Positions 26,401 through 38,218 of a stretch of DNA of 64,000 nucleotides are shown here, one piece after another (the stretch's first letter is position 1; the number at the start of each line of letters is the position of its first letter). This DNA is from Synchiropus splendidus. Taxonomy: Eukaryota > Chordata > Actinopteri > Syngnathiformes > Callionymidae. The DNA lies in assembly GCF_027744825.2 (NCBI RefSeq), contig NC_071351.1, forward strand, positions 17,311,001 through 17,375,000, in the 5' to 3' direction. Both the position numbers and the translations under genes were made by a program. Below the pieces are notes generated by a model, which saw only the letters and a list, made by a program, of their open reading frames with translations, did not search any database and was not told where the DNA came from.

Positions 26401-29400
26401 TCATGTGCAACTACTAGAAAGACCCTTTCTGCTATAGTGGGAGGTGAAATTTTCATTTTCTGAAGTTTCTCTGCAAAGTTATGGCACAATGCAGAAAACG
26501 CATTTTCAGCCTGAGATAAGGTGGGTTCCGGAACGCCAAACATAAAAATGTTGATAACTTTGGGAAAACACTTCAACCACCTTAGATTTGATGTGCAACT
26601 ACGAGAAAGACCCTTTGTGCTATAGTGGGAGGTTAAAATTTAATGTTAAGAAGCTTCTCTGCGAAGTTATAGCACAATGCAGAAAACGCATTTTGAGCCT
26701 GAGATAAGGTCGATTTCGGAACGGTAAACATAAAAGTGTTGATAACTTTGGAAAAACACTTCAGACAGCTTAGATTTAATGTGCAACTACTAGAAAATCC
26801 CTTTCTGCTATAGTGGGAGGTTCAAATTTCATGTTCTGAAGCTTCCCTGCAAAGTTATGGCACAAAGCAGGAAACTCATTTTCAGCCTGAGATAAGGTGG
26901 GTTCCGGAACGCCAAACATAAACATGTTGATAACTTTGAAAAAACGCTTCAGACAGATTATATTTGAAGTGCAACTACTAGAAAACCCCTTTCTCCGATA
27001 GTGGGATCTGAAAAATTCATCTTCTGAAGCTTCTCTGCAAAGTTATTGCACAATGCAGAAAACGCGTTTTCAGCCTGAGATAAGGCGGGCTCCGGAACGC
27101 CAAACATAAAAATGTTGATAACTTTCGAAAAACACTTCAGACAGCTTAGATTTGATGTACAACTACTAGAAAGACCCTTTCTGCTATAGTGGGTGGTTAA
27201 AATTTCATGTTCTGAAGCTTCCCTGCAAAGTTATGGCACAATGCTGAAAACGCGTTTTCAGCCTGAGATAAGGTCGATTGTCGAACGCCAAACATAAAAA
27301 TGTTGATAACTATGGGAAAACACTTCAGACAGCTTAGATTTGATGTGCAACTACTAGAAAAACCCTTTCTGCTATAGTGGGAGGTGAAAATTTCATTTTC
27401 TGAAGCTTCTCTGTAAAGTTATGGCACAATGCAGAAAACGCATTTTCAGCCTGAGACCTGGTGGGTTCCGGAACGCCAAACATAAAAATGTTGATAACTT
27501 TGGGAAAACACTTCAGACAGCTTCGATTTGATGTGCAACTACTAGAAAGACCCTTTCTGCTATAGTGGGAGGTGAAAATGTCATGTTCTGAAGCTTCCCT
27601 GCAAAGTTTTTGCACAATGCAGAAAACGCGATTTCAAACTGAGATTAGGTCGATTCCGGAACGCCAAACATAAAAATGTTGATAACTATGGAAAAACACT
27701 TCAGGCAGCTTAGATTTGATGTGCAACAACGAGAAAGACCCTTTCTGCTATAGTGGGAGGTGAAAATTTCATGTTCTGAAGCTTCCCTGCAAAGTTATGG
27801 CACAATGCAGAAAACGCGTTTTCAGCCTGAGATAAGGTGGGTTTCGGAACGTCAAACATAAAAATGTTGATAACTTTGGAAAAACACTGCAGACAGCTTA
27901 GATTTGATGTGCAACTACTAGAAAGACCCTTTCTGCTATAGTGGGAGGTGAAATTTTCATGTTCTGAAGCTTCCCTGGAAAGTCATTGCAAAATGCGTAA
28001 AACGCGTTTTCAGCCTGAGATAAGGTCGATTCCGGAACGCCAAATATAAAAATTGTGATAACTTTGACAAAACACTTCAGACAGCTTAGATTTGATGTGC
28101 ATCTACTAGAAAGACCCTTTCTGCTATAGTGGGAGGTGAAAATTTCATGTTCTGAAGCTTCCCTGCAAAGTTATTGCACAATGCAGAAAACGCGATTTCA
28201 AACTGAGATTAGGTCGATTCCGGAACGCCAAAAATAAAAATGTTGATAACTTTGGAAAAACACTTCAGGCAGCTTAGATTTGATGGGCAACTACGAGAAA
28301 GACCCTTTCTGCTATAGTGGGAGGTGAAAATTTCATGTTCTGAAGGTTCCCTGCAAAGTTATGGCACAATGCGTAAAACGCGATTTCAGCCTGAGATAAG
28401 GTCGATTTCGGAACGCCAAACATAAAAATGTTGATAACTTTGGAAAAACACTTCAGACAGCTTAGATTTGAAGTGCAAGTACTAGAAAGACAGTTTCTGC
28501 TATAGTGGCAGGTGAAATTTTCATGTTCTGAAGGTTCCCTCCAAAGTTATAGCACAATGCGTAAAACGCGCTTTCAGCCTGAGATAAGGTCGATTCCGGA
28601 ACGCCAAACATAAAAATTGTGATAACTTTGACAAAACACTTCAGACAGCTTGGATTTGATGTGCATCTACTAGAAAGACCCTTTCTGCTATAGTGGGAGG
28701 TGAAAATTTCATGTTCTGAAGCTTCCCTGCAAAGTTATTGCACAATGCAGAAAACGCGATTTCAAACTGAGATAAGTTCGATTCCGGAACGCCAAACATA
28801 AAAATGTTGATAACTTTGGAAAAACACTTCAGACACCTTAGATTTGAAGTGCAAGTCCTAGAAAGACCCTTTCTGGTATAGTGGGAGGTGAAAGTTTCAT
28901 GTTCTGAAGCTTCCCTGCAAAGGTATTGCGCAATGCAGAAAACGCGTTTTCAAACTGAGATTAGGTCGATTCCGGAACGACAAACATAAAAATGTTGATA
29001 ACTTTGGAAAAACACTTCAGACAGCTTAGATTTGATGTGCAACTACGAGAAAGACCCTTTCTGCTATAGTGGGAGGTGAAAATTTCATTTTCCGAAGCTT
29101 CCCTGCAAAGTTATGGAACAATGCAGAAAACGCGTTTTCAGCCTGAGATAAGGTCGATTCCAGAACGCCAAACATAAAAATGTTGATAGCTTTTGAAAAA
29201 CACTTCAGACAGCTTAGATTTGATGTGCAACTACTAGAAAGACCCTTCTTGCTATAGTGGGAGGTGAAATTTTCATGTTCTGAAGGTTCCCTGCAAAGTT
29301 ATGGCACAATGCGTAAAACGCGATTTCAGCCTGAGATAAGGTCGATTCCGGAAACGCCAAACATAAATATTTTGATAACTTTGACGAAACACTTCAGACA

Positions 29401-31260
29401 GCTTAGATTTGATGTGCAACGACTACAAAGACCCTTTCTCCTGTTGTGGGAGGTGAAAATTTCATGTTCTGAAGCTTCCCTGCAAAGTTATGGCACAATG
29501 CAGAAAACACGTTTTCAGACTGCGATAAGGTGATTTCCGGAACGCCAAACATAAAAATGTTGATAACTTTGACAAAACACTTCAGACAGCTTAGATTTGA
29601 TGTGCAACTACTAGAAAGACCCTTTCTGCTATAGTGGGATGTGAAAATTTCATGTTCTGAAGCTTTATGCAAAGTTATGGCACAATATGTAAAACACGTT
29701 TTCAGCCTGAGATAAGGTCGATTCCGGAACGGCAACCATAAAAATGTAGATAACTTAGGAAAAACACTTCAGACAGCTGAGATTTGATGTGCAACTACTA
29801 GAAAGATCCTTTCTGATATAGTGGGAGGTGAAAAGTCCATGTTCTGAAGCTTCCCTGCAAAGTTATGGCACGATGCGTAAAACGCGATTTCAGCCTGAGA
29901 TAAGGTGGGTTCCGGAACGCCAAACATAAAAGTGTTGATAACTTTGGAAAAACACTTCAGACAGCTTAAATTTGATATGCAACTACTAGAAAGACCATTT
30001 CTGCTACAGTGGGAGGTTAAAATTTCATGTTCTGAAGCTTCACTGCAGAGTTTTGGCACAATGCAGAAAACGCGTTTTCAGCCTGAGATAAGGTTGGTTC
30101 CGGAACGCCAAACATAAAAATGTTGATAACTTTGGAAAAACACTTCAGACAGCATAGATTTGATGTGCAACTACTAGAAAGACCCTTTCTGCTATAGGGT
30201 GAGGAGAAAATTTCATGTTCTTAAGCTTCCCTGCAAAGTTTTGGCACAATACAGAAAACGCGTTTTCAGCCTGAGATAAGGTTGGTTCCGGAACGCCAAA
30301 CATAAAAATGTTGATAACTTTGAAAAAACACTTCAGACAGGTTGGATTTGAAGTGCAACTACTAGAAAAACCCTTTCTGCTATAGTGGGATCTGAAAAAT
30401 TCATGTTCTGAAGCTTCCCAGCAAAGTTATTGCAAAATGCAGAAAACGTGTTTTCAGCCTGAGATAAGGCGGGCTCCGGAACGCCAAACATAAAAATGTT
30501 GATGACTTTGGAAAAACACTTCAGTCAGCTAAAATTTGATGTGCAACTACTAGAAAGACCCTTTCTGCGACAGTGGCAGGTGAAAATTTAATGTTAAGAA
30601 GCTTCTCTGCAAAGTTATAGCACAAAGCAGAAAACGCATTTTGAGCCTGAGATAAGGTCGATTTCGGAACGGCAAACTTGAAAGTGTTGATAACTTTGGA
30701 AAAGCTCTTCAGACAGCTTAGATTTGATGTGCAACGACTAGAAAGACCCTTTCTGCTATAGTGGGAGGTTAAATTTCCATGTTCTGAAGCTTCCCTGCAA
30801 AGTTAAGGCACAAAGCAGGAAACACATTTTCAGCCTGAGATAAGGTGGGTTCCGGAACGCAAAACAAAAAAATGTTGATAACTTTGGGAAAACACTTCAG
30901 ACAGCTTAGATTTGATGTGCAACTACGAGAAAGACCCTTTCTGCTATAGTGGGAAGTAAAAATGTCATGTTCTGAAGCTTCCCTGCAAAGTTATGGCACA
31001 ATGTAGAAAACACGTTTTCAGCCTGAGATAAGGTGGGTTCCGGAACGCCAAACATAAAAATGTTGATAACTTTGAAAAAACGCTTCAGACAGTTTAGATT
31101 TGAAGTGCAACTACTAGAAAAACCCTTTCTCCGATAGTGGGATCTGAAAAATTCATCTTCTGAAGCTTCCCTGCAAAGTTATTGCACAATGCAGAAAACG
31201 CGTTTTCAGCCTGAGATAAGGCGGGCTCCGGAACGCCAAACATAAAAATGTTGATAACTT

Positions 31261-33317
31261 TGTAGTGAAAGTGACGGATTGTCGGGTCACGGACGCCTGC
31301 GTCTGTGACGTGGATATTATGAAAAATAATATCTCCTCGAAAGTTTGGGGCACCACCTGAAATATAGTTTCCAGGAGACTATTAAGCTCTCTTGATTAAC
31401 ACTTAATTAATTAATTAACTGTGGTAACTTAATTAATTATTAGCGTAATCATTCTATTTATCTGAAGTCACTACTCGTGATGTAATGTCCTTTACTGATC
31501 AGAGGCTCTTAGATTGATTATAATACACTCCAAAGTAACGTGATCAAGACCAACGTAATTTTATAGATTTATTTAGGAATAAAAGAACAGAAAGAAACAG
31601 GAAAGATGCAGAAGTAGAATAATATGATCCCAACAATATCGCGATGGAAACGCAAACCAGTTATGAAGCAATGTCAATACTGCATCAGACGCGTATGTAA
31701 CTGATGGGAAAGTTGAGACGTTCTAGTCTAACTGTGAACCTCAGGCAAGTAATGATATTACTAAACCCCAACACACCACTCTGTGCAGAGATGACAGGCA
31801 GCGGCTTACTTTGGCGATGAATGGAGGGATGAATGGGATGGATGGATGGATGAGAGGGTGATGAGTAGATGCAGAAGGTCGGTCAGGAGGTGAGGGAGGA
31901 GGCAGGCGGCTTTGGAAGGAGGCGTCCTGGTTCTCAGCGTGGTGGCTTGGAGGTGATGAGGACACGCAGCTTCAGGCGTCGATGGCACTCTCGGATCGTC
32001 TTCCGGACCGCCGTGGATCTTTCGTCGCAGACGGGGTGATCGTAGCTGGCAGAGAGCGGCGTAGGACCGAAGGCGTATCTTTCTCTCGTGCCAGGTGATT
32101 CACCGGTCTGAACAACCTTCTAGAGTGGTCGCCTTAATGACACACTCCAGGCAGCGGAAGGTTGTTGGAAGTTGGACTCGCGTACTCGTCACGGCCGCCG
32201 GCTGTGATCACGTGGTGTGACTGGGCCGTTCCTGAAGGAGGCTCTGGCTTGGCAGACCGCTGTAGGACGAGGGCGACGTGCAACTTTGGAGAAGTTCTCG
32301 ATCACTCTCACACTTGGATGGGCAGCGAGTGGAATGCTGGCACGGCTTCAAGGGTGGAGGAGAAGCAAGAGTCTTTGCAGGAACTTGAGCAGGAACCGTC
32401 GAAGAAGTTGGTTGTAGTTGGTTGTAGGAGGCGAAGGAGCCAGAGGAAGCGGCAGAAGGAGGGCAAAGAGCGCAACCGAGGGCAACAGAGGGACAGAGGG
32501 GAGAGGAGCACAGAGGGACACAGAGGGCTGAACAGAGGGGTGAACAGAGGCTGAACCTCTGTAAACTGGGTCTTTTAAACTCTCATGAAGAGTCTCCTTG
32601 TCCAGTCTTGATTGGTTGAAGGAGTTCCATCACCTATTGCTGATTGGACGAGGATTTCCAAGCCTGGCCTTCCTCCTCCTCCTCCAACGGGGTCGTAAAT
32701 TCCAGTCTTGAGATGGGAGATTTTGATCCCCCCAGTACCAGAGTTTTATTTGACAATAAAACATTACCTGAGTTGTAAAGTTGCTCACAATCTGTCAAAA
32801 CTTTCCCATCTCAATTCAAGCATTCAAACGACACCAAACATGACCATTCTAGCACATTGTCTTCTTATAACGATCAACATAACAATCAACCATTCATGTC
32901 AAGTTTAACATCACATGTTCAGGGCATCTGGTTTGCTTGAACATCCTGTGGAAACCATGGGTTAAGTGGGAAACAAAAGTCCTTTTTCAGAAATACACAT
33001 TAAGACACATTCACATACAAGTCTGTCTTTGTTCATCTGGAACCAGGAGAAGGGGGAGCTGTGTGTGTCCCCCACCAAACAGGGTTCACGAGTTGGTCAG
33101 GGTTTTTCCTCTTACGGCACAGCATCCTGGACTGTTGCTCTAGTCTCTCCCCCCTTTGACCATTCCAATGATTTATGGTCCTTATCGGAGGGTTCCGAAA
33201 CCTCTGAGCTGCCAAAGGCATGGTGGGAACCCAAGGAGATGTCTCCGAGTTGAAGTTACACATTCGGGAAAAGTTCACCAGGTCCATGCTTGAATCTCTG
33301 GAGAAGGAATCACTACA
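31261..33317 (-). repeat. 3' LTR of the retroelement
   Basis: This 2,057-bp copy matches 40,311-42,401 along its whole length, with scattered substitutions and small indels. Its right end, TCACTACA, abuts the polypurine tract; its left end, TGTAGTGA on the plus strand, abuts the satellite. It contains a GA-rich run of ACAGAGGG-type units near 32,480-32,560, shorter than in the other LTR, and an ATGG-rich patch near 31,825-31,855. A minus-strand AATAAA lies near 32,747. Short proline- or arginine-rich open frames occur in both LTRs, but nothing beyond LTR identity supports them as genes. Confidence 0.9.
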
Positions 33318-33331
33318 TATCCCCCCTCTTG
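33318..33331 (-). promoter_or_regulatory. Polypurine tract of the retroelement
   Basis: Read on the minus strand, AAGAGGGGGGATA lies immediately before the TGTAGTGA start of the 3' LTR. This is the position of the plus-strand primer in LTR retroelements, and it fixes the internal LTR edge at 33,317/33,318. Confidence 0.8.
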
Positions 33332-34489
33332 GCGTCGTGTGGAATTGTCGCAGGTATTCCATCGGGGCCAAGATGAGTTGAGTCCTTCGGGTGGTCGTAG
33401 ATGCCGCATGGATCCTGGTGATGAGAGTCACTCATACACTGACTGGTGTGTTCTAACATCCCCCACTCCCCTTAGTCAACTGAGAGAGAGTGAGTCAGTA
33501 GAATGACCCCCGGGGGTCGCATGCATTTAGCTAATATCACCTAGACCGAGGTTGATGGAAACTAGATTCACGAGGGAAGTGTAGTTAGGTGGGTGAAGGT
33601 GAACCCGGTTCACCTAACATTGTTTGTGGCGAAGTTTGGAGTTCGGACTTGAATAAGGGTAAGTTGAGAGGAACTGGTGAGACTACGTGAGGAAAATTGT
33701 TAGATTTATCCTTCTCAAGTTCACTTTATTTAATTTCTTGAACTAGGCATAAGACAGCTTCATAGTGAATGGAATAAGTGTGGCTTAACTGATGAGGAAA
33801 ATGTTTTTTTTCAAAAAGAAGGAGAAGGAGAAGATAGAAGAAGAAGAAGAAGAAGAAACATGCAATAATCAAGATCGACACGCCTATGAACACAACTATC
33901 ACAGAGACTAGATATGTTTTTTTTTTGGTGAGAGAGATAATAGTTGACCTTTGAACTTGTATCAAGGTGGAGCCATGTTCTGCTGTTGGAGGAGCGCTTA
34001 CATCATTAAGTCTTCTTGAGTGTTCTTTAGTTTTGGTTTGAACACCTAACAGCGATTAAACGAGTCCTTGAGATCTTTTATTCTTCTGAGAGAGAATGAA
34101 GCTGACGCTGACTATGGAAATTAGCAGGGTATTGGCTCCCGACCAAACACAAGTTAAAGGGGTAACCAGGTTTCTTATGGTGGTGTCGAGGTCTTGAAAG
34201 GCAGAATTGATAGGGGCCAGGTAAATGGTTTGTTCATGTTGTGTGTGTTGAACGAAACGAAACATTAGAATATTTCAGTCTTGACTCCCTAGACAGTGAT
34301 TTGATGTTAATTTTTAACCGTAAAGCTTATTCTCATGCATTCATCACACATTGGCCACTTCATCTTAACAGTAACAGCAACCAAACAGCAACCAAACAAC
34401 ACGGATATGACACAGGTGTAAATTCAATAACTTATCATTTTTATACAGTCTGTAGTTATGCTTGATGCGGGTTTTCGTATCAGCCTATC
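33332..34489. other. Retroelement 3' internal region without an intact gene
   Basis: This 1.16-kb stretch lies between the pol-like frame and the polypurine tract. Apart from the hydrophobic fragments described separately and a GAA microsatellite, I see no conserved motif. The integrase core and an env gene would normally occupy far more space here, so a large deletion is implied. Confidence 0.6.
33726..34265 (-). pseudogene. Possible envelope transmembrane remnant
   Basis: Between the end of the pol-like frame and the 3' LTR, two short minus-strand frames (34,056-34,265 and 33,726-33,965) encode hydrophobic segments. The first contains an alpha-helical-looking stretch followed by about 25 apolar residues. 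The second has YLVSVIVVFIGVSILIIAC followed by runs of Phe and Leu encoded by a T-run and a GAA/TTC microsatellite (33,818-33,858). An env gene would sit in this position, and a membrane anchor close to the 3' LTR would fit. I recognise no fusion peptide, CX6C motif or cleavage site, so this is an inference. The alternative is noncoding sequence that happens to encode hydrophobic residues. Confidence 0.3.
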
Positions 34490-36718
34490 CTAGTTATTAT
34501 CCGGTGTTAGTTTTTTTTTTTGGAGATGTTGGGGTGTGGTGCCGTTTAATTTGGTTTCGGTGAGCCCAGTTGCAAGAAGATTCATTGCTTCTGGTAGATT
34601 TGACCAGGGGTCCCACCCAATCGGTTTGCAGGTCTGACTATGGGGAATGTGACTCCCCTGTTTCAGATTAGGTTGAGTCGGCTGGAACTGACAGCATGTT
34701 AAGCACCCTTTTATGTAGTCAGCTACATCTTGATGCATGCATGGCCAGTAGGCTACCTGCTGTAGTGCATCAACAGTTGCTTTGACACCCCTGTGACCTG
34801 TGCATGGTGCAACATGTGCATATGCTAGCATTACCCCCCTTAGGCTCAGTGGAACTGCAAGTCTTGGCATGGCATGTTCATCTGAGACATAAACCAGCAA
34901 GCCATCAACCATGCGCAGTTTGTTTTTGACCGTGAGCCAGTGGGACAGTTCCCTGTCCGGCGGGCCGCTATTGGGATTGGGGACGTCATTCTCATGGTCA
35001 GCCGTGACGCTGCGAATGAGAGATGACAGGGTGGGATCTTGGTTCTGCCGATTTACCAGATCTGAGTTTTGAAAAACCTGGTCGCATGCCAAATGTAAAG
35101 ATGTGTTACATTGTGTGGGAGTACTTCTGGATTGTTGGCGAGTTGCGGCCAACACGGCTGGCATGGACTCTGTGTGGATCCGAGCAGGTCGAACGCTCCA
35201 TGGCTTCCCGTGGGGAGCACCTTCTTTGGCCAAAGTATCTGTGAGGTCATTATACTCTCTGTCTCGGCTGGGAATGTGTGATTGACCCCGTACCTTCTTC
35301 CAATGCACTCGCATGTCATGGGTGCTGACTGGGTGATCACAGACAGTGAACAAGTCTTTGTGTTTCACTGGCTTGCGTTTGGCCATGAGGAAACGGTTGC
35401 GTTTCTGGCCTGGAAGGTGGTAGAGAACGGTGTCAACATTTGAGTTTGAGGGTGTTCGTGGGTTGCTGCACGGGTCGTGTCTCGCCGTGTCACCCCCATT
35501 TGCTACTGTATAGTAAGAAGGGTGTGAGTCATGCTCTAGCGGCAGAGGTTGACGAACTTGGGCCCAGATTTTAAGACGTTGGAAATCTATAATCGGATCA
35601 AACCTGTTGAGTAAATCTTTGCCGATAAGCAGAGGGATGTTGTTATGTGGTGACACATAGACCGGGTGGACTACAGTCATGGGTCCAATGGTCCAGTGTA
35701 TTAGCGTTAAGGGGTTCAACTGTGTGCCAACGGTGGAGAATGCCCAGACATCTAATTTACATTTCTGTAATTTGAGAGTTTTATCTTGGGCGTGGGCAGC
35801 TCGCTGTAATTGGTCAAACACCTGTGTCGACATGGTAGTGATGTCTGCTGCCGTGTCAACGAGGGCTTCATAGTGAAGCAGATCTTCGAGAGTCGTGGCA
35901 AGGTAAAACTTGCGAGCCACCCCCCTTTCTGTCAACTCACCCAAAAGCTGTTGTGTGGGTTGAGCTGGGTGTTTGACCCATGAGTTTTCACCCAAGGGTG
36001 GCGAGTCCTGATCATAGTTGACGACTAGGACTGCTGGGTTTGGTGGGTTTGAGGTTAGGTTCTTGTCTGCCGGTGGTGTGGCTTGACTCTCAGTTGCCTC
36101 CAGGCCTAGTCTGGAGGGAGGCTTCTTTGGATTTTGTTCCTTGTACCACTGGGCGAACAGCTTGTACATCTGTTCCTCCTCAGGACTGGGATTTTTCTGA
36201 TTGTCACTTTTCTTACGACGACGGTTAGCCTGGGAATCTGCTTGAGTGGAGGGGACCGGTTTTACGTGGCCATCTCCATGGTTAGCGTGACGACGCCAAA
36301 CGTTTCCAGGGTGTGGGGGTTTGTGGAAACCCGTCTGGTTGACCACGGACTGCGGTGGCGCTGTGGAGTCATCTGACCATGCCTTCTGTGAGAAGAATGC
36401 CTTACGGGCCTGACGAGGACTCGCTTTGCGCTCTGGTTGTCGGTGTGTCTGTGACAAAGGTTTTACTTCTGGCGGGGATACTGGTGCATCCCCTTCAAGT
36501 TCCATGTGGGAACTTTGGACACCCAGTGGCAGCAGTGAGTAAGGTGGTTCACCATTTTTCCAGTTGCCCAGCATCTGTTTTGCGAAGCCTTTATCTGCTA
36601 GGTCACGCAACTGAAAGCTATTCATAGTGCGGGGGCAGGCAGTCACTCCAAGGTGGTGGCTTGTGCCAGGATGAAGATTTCGGAGGAACAGGGCTTTGAA
36701 GTTGAGGTCTTCTTCCAT
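34490..36718 (-). pseudogene. Gag C-terminus, protease, RNase H tail and integrase zinc finger (RT deleted)
   Basis: This 742-codon frame starts in the Gag capsid-like region and continues through a basic, zinc-knuckle-free segment (RRRKK at about 166-170). A retropepsin-like protease follows, with active site LVDTAADITTMS (Asp288) and a LLIGKDLL C-terminal signature at about 363-370. Residues from about 443 to 503 match the end of an RNase H domain (VHWKKVRGQSH, NDLTDTLAKEGA). An integrase H2C2 finger follows, with His635, His642, Cys672 and Cys675. No reverse transcriptase (YXDD) lies between protease and RNase H, and there is no integrase DDE core after the finger, so two internal deletions are needed. 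The frame is continuous with gag except for one TAA at 36,794-36,796. The DTA triad, instead of the usual DTG, is odd. Confidence 0.8.
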
Positions 36719-36793
36719 ATTTTGCTCATTTTTGTCACCGAAGAATGCTTGTCGGAGTCGGTGATAGTATTGAGCTGGTGGCTCATTTCTCCC

Positions 36794-38218
36794 TTATTTG
36801 ACAGCGATAGCTGACAACAGACCTAGTGAGGGTTCCGGGCTGGAGTATTCCCTCAGCATCATTTTGGTGAGGGTGTCAAAATCATTTTGGACAGCTGGTG
36901 GCTGCCTGTCAATGAAGTTGCCTACCTCCCTGCTGGATGTGATTTTGAGGAGGTAGATTTTGTCTGGGGTGGTTGCCTCTGGGAACCGCTGAAGGTGATA
37001 TTCGATGTCCCTCAGATATGACCTGGTCTCTGTATTACCTCCAGGTTTGGGCTCAAACCGAGGTATGTTGCGAGCCAGTTTGTTTAGTACATTTGTGGTC
37101 AGGCCCTGTGTTGGGGCTCTGTCGGGTGGGGCTGCGGCTGCATAACCTCCCTGGTGAGGAGGGTTATTAGGCCAGTGAAGGGAAGCAGAGTCATAGTTTG
37201 GTTGTGATCTGCTGCCTTCTGGGTGAGCGGTCCACTGAGAGAAGGGATTGAGAGATTTAAAGGTGATTGGTTGTTCCTTGGAATCTCTGAGCAGAGACCC
37301 TGGCTTAGATGGGGGCTTGTGGGCCGCGTCTCTAGCTCTTTGGGTTTGCTCTACTGTGTTTTGCAGCTCATTCTTTGTCCTGCTAAGGTCTTCTTGGAGC
37401 TGACTTATATGGTCCTCTAAGGACTTTACGTGGCGGAGGAGGTGGTAGTCCTTTTCTACTTCTTCCTCCTTTTCCGCCGTAATTGAGTCAACCTGACTTT
37501 GGAGGGACTGGACCTTTTCATTGGCTTGTTGTAACAACTGCCTGGTTTTATCATGTTCGTCCAGAAGTCGAAGGTAGAGCTCTGTTTGTCGAGGTGCTTG
37601 TTTCCTTAATGCTTCTGACAAGGTCTCCACTTCTGCAAGTGCATCAGACAGTTCTTTCTGACAAAAGGATAATCTTGCCTCCACCCGCTTGAGTTCATTC
37701 TGAGAGGTCAGTGACTCAGCCAGGGCATCTAGGAGGTCTTGCGTTTGTTGATCTCTGACGGCCTCATGGTCAGTTAGATCTTGTCTCAGTTGAGACACCT
37801 CTTGAGTAAGCTCTAGGTTGTCTTGTTTCAGCTTACTAAGTTCTGTGGTGTTTGACTGAGATTCAACCATGTCGAGTCTCTCTGTTAAGAGGGACTCCCT
37901 TTGTCTCAGCAGGGCTAGGTCCTGTTGTCCACGCTCCCATTGTCGTTCCCTGTTTTCAATTTCTTTGTCTTTAATTTTTAATTGTGCCACCAAGTTCAGG
38001 GTCATGCAACTTAGGGCTTTAACCAGGGATTTATCTTTGGGGTCCGTGGACTCCAATTGGCTCATGAGCTGAGCGATATTATCATTGATAGCGTCAGGTT
38101 GATCTGCTGCCAGGGTTGTGCTATAACCTGGGCACATCTTATCAGTGATTGTGGCGAGCAGGTGCTCTAACGAATCCAGGTTTTCGTAGTCGACCGGGGA
38201 TTCTCTGCTTTCAGCCAT
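36794..38218 (-). pseudogene. Gag-like polyprotein N-terminal part with long coiled coil
   Basis: The 474-codon frame starts with ATG at 38,218. Residues of about 75-295 are rich in Glu, Gln, Leu and Lys in heptad-like spacing, giving a long predicted coiled coil. A Pro/Gly/Ser linker follows (about 300-380), then a capsid-like segment (RSYLRDIEYHLQRFP, about 399-413) of the kind found in LTR-element Gag proteins. It ends at a TAA whose downstream codons continue in the same frame into capsid-like residues (AQYYHRLRQAFF) and then the 742-codon frame. The stop is therefore a nonsense change inside Gag, or conceivably a readthrough site, and not its natural end. The coiled coil and the lack of a CCHC knuckle recall spumavirus-type Gag, but I cannot assign the lineage. 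Confidence 0.72.

Larger units (their letters stand above)
1..31260. repeat. 188-bp tandem satellite array (about 166 monomers)
   Basis: A continuous head-to-tail array fills the first 31 kb and runs off the left edge. The anchor GTTGATAACT recurs at 341, 529, 717 and 905, giving an exact 188-bp period. Every monomer carries recognisable blocks: AAAACGCGTTTT (perfect palindrome with an MluI site), TTCCGGAA, AACATAAAAATGTT, CTACTAGAAAGACCC and TTCATGTTCTGAAGC. Two common variant pairs segregate: CAGAAAAC versus CGTAAAAC before the palindrome, and GGTGGGTTCC versus GGTCGATTCC after it. The monomer length, near one nucleosome repeat, fits a centromeric or pericentromeric satellite. The array ends mid-monomer against an LTR. 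Because 188 is not a multiple of 3, the open frames of 60-150 codons inside it are by-products, not genes. Confidence 0.97.

Noticed and set aside
1..31260. Dozens of open frames of 60-151 codons, for example 10,808-11,263 on the minus strand
   Set aside because: They recur in every frame of a 188-bp tandem repeat, shift frame each monomer, and carry only satellite-derived residues such as NAFSALCHNFAGKLQNMKFS. They are artefacts of a repeat poor in stops.
1..31260. A CENP-B box in the satellite
   Set aside because: I looked for the TTCG....A..CGGG core on both strands; TTCCGGAACGCC and TTCGAAAAACAC do not fit it.
1..31260. CRISPR array
   Set aside because: The repeat is contiguous 188-bp monomers with no unique spacers, and the context is eukaryotic.
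31741..31965. 74-codon Pro/Ser-rich frame present in both LTRs (also 40,790-41,014)
   Set aside because: Conservation is explained by the two LTRs being copies of one another; the composition reflects an ATGG/TCC-rich patch.
35023..37692. Several plus-strand frames opposite gag and pol
   Set aside because: They are antisense shadows of the long minus-strand polyprotein, with no motif of their own.
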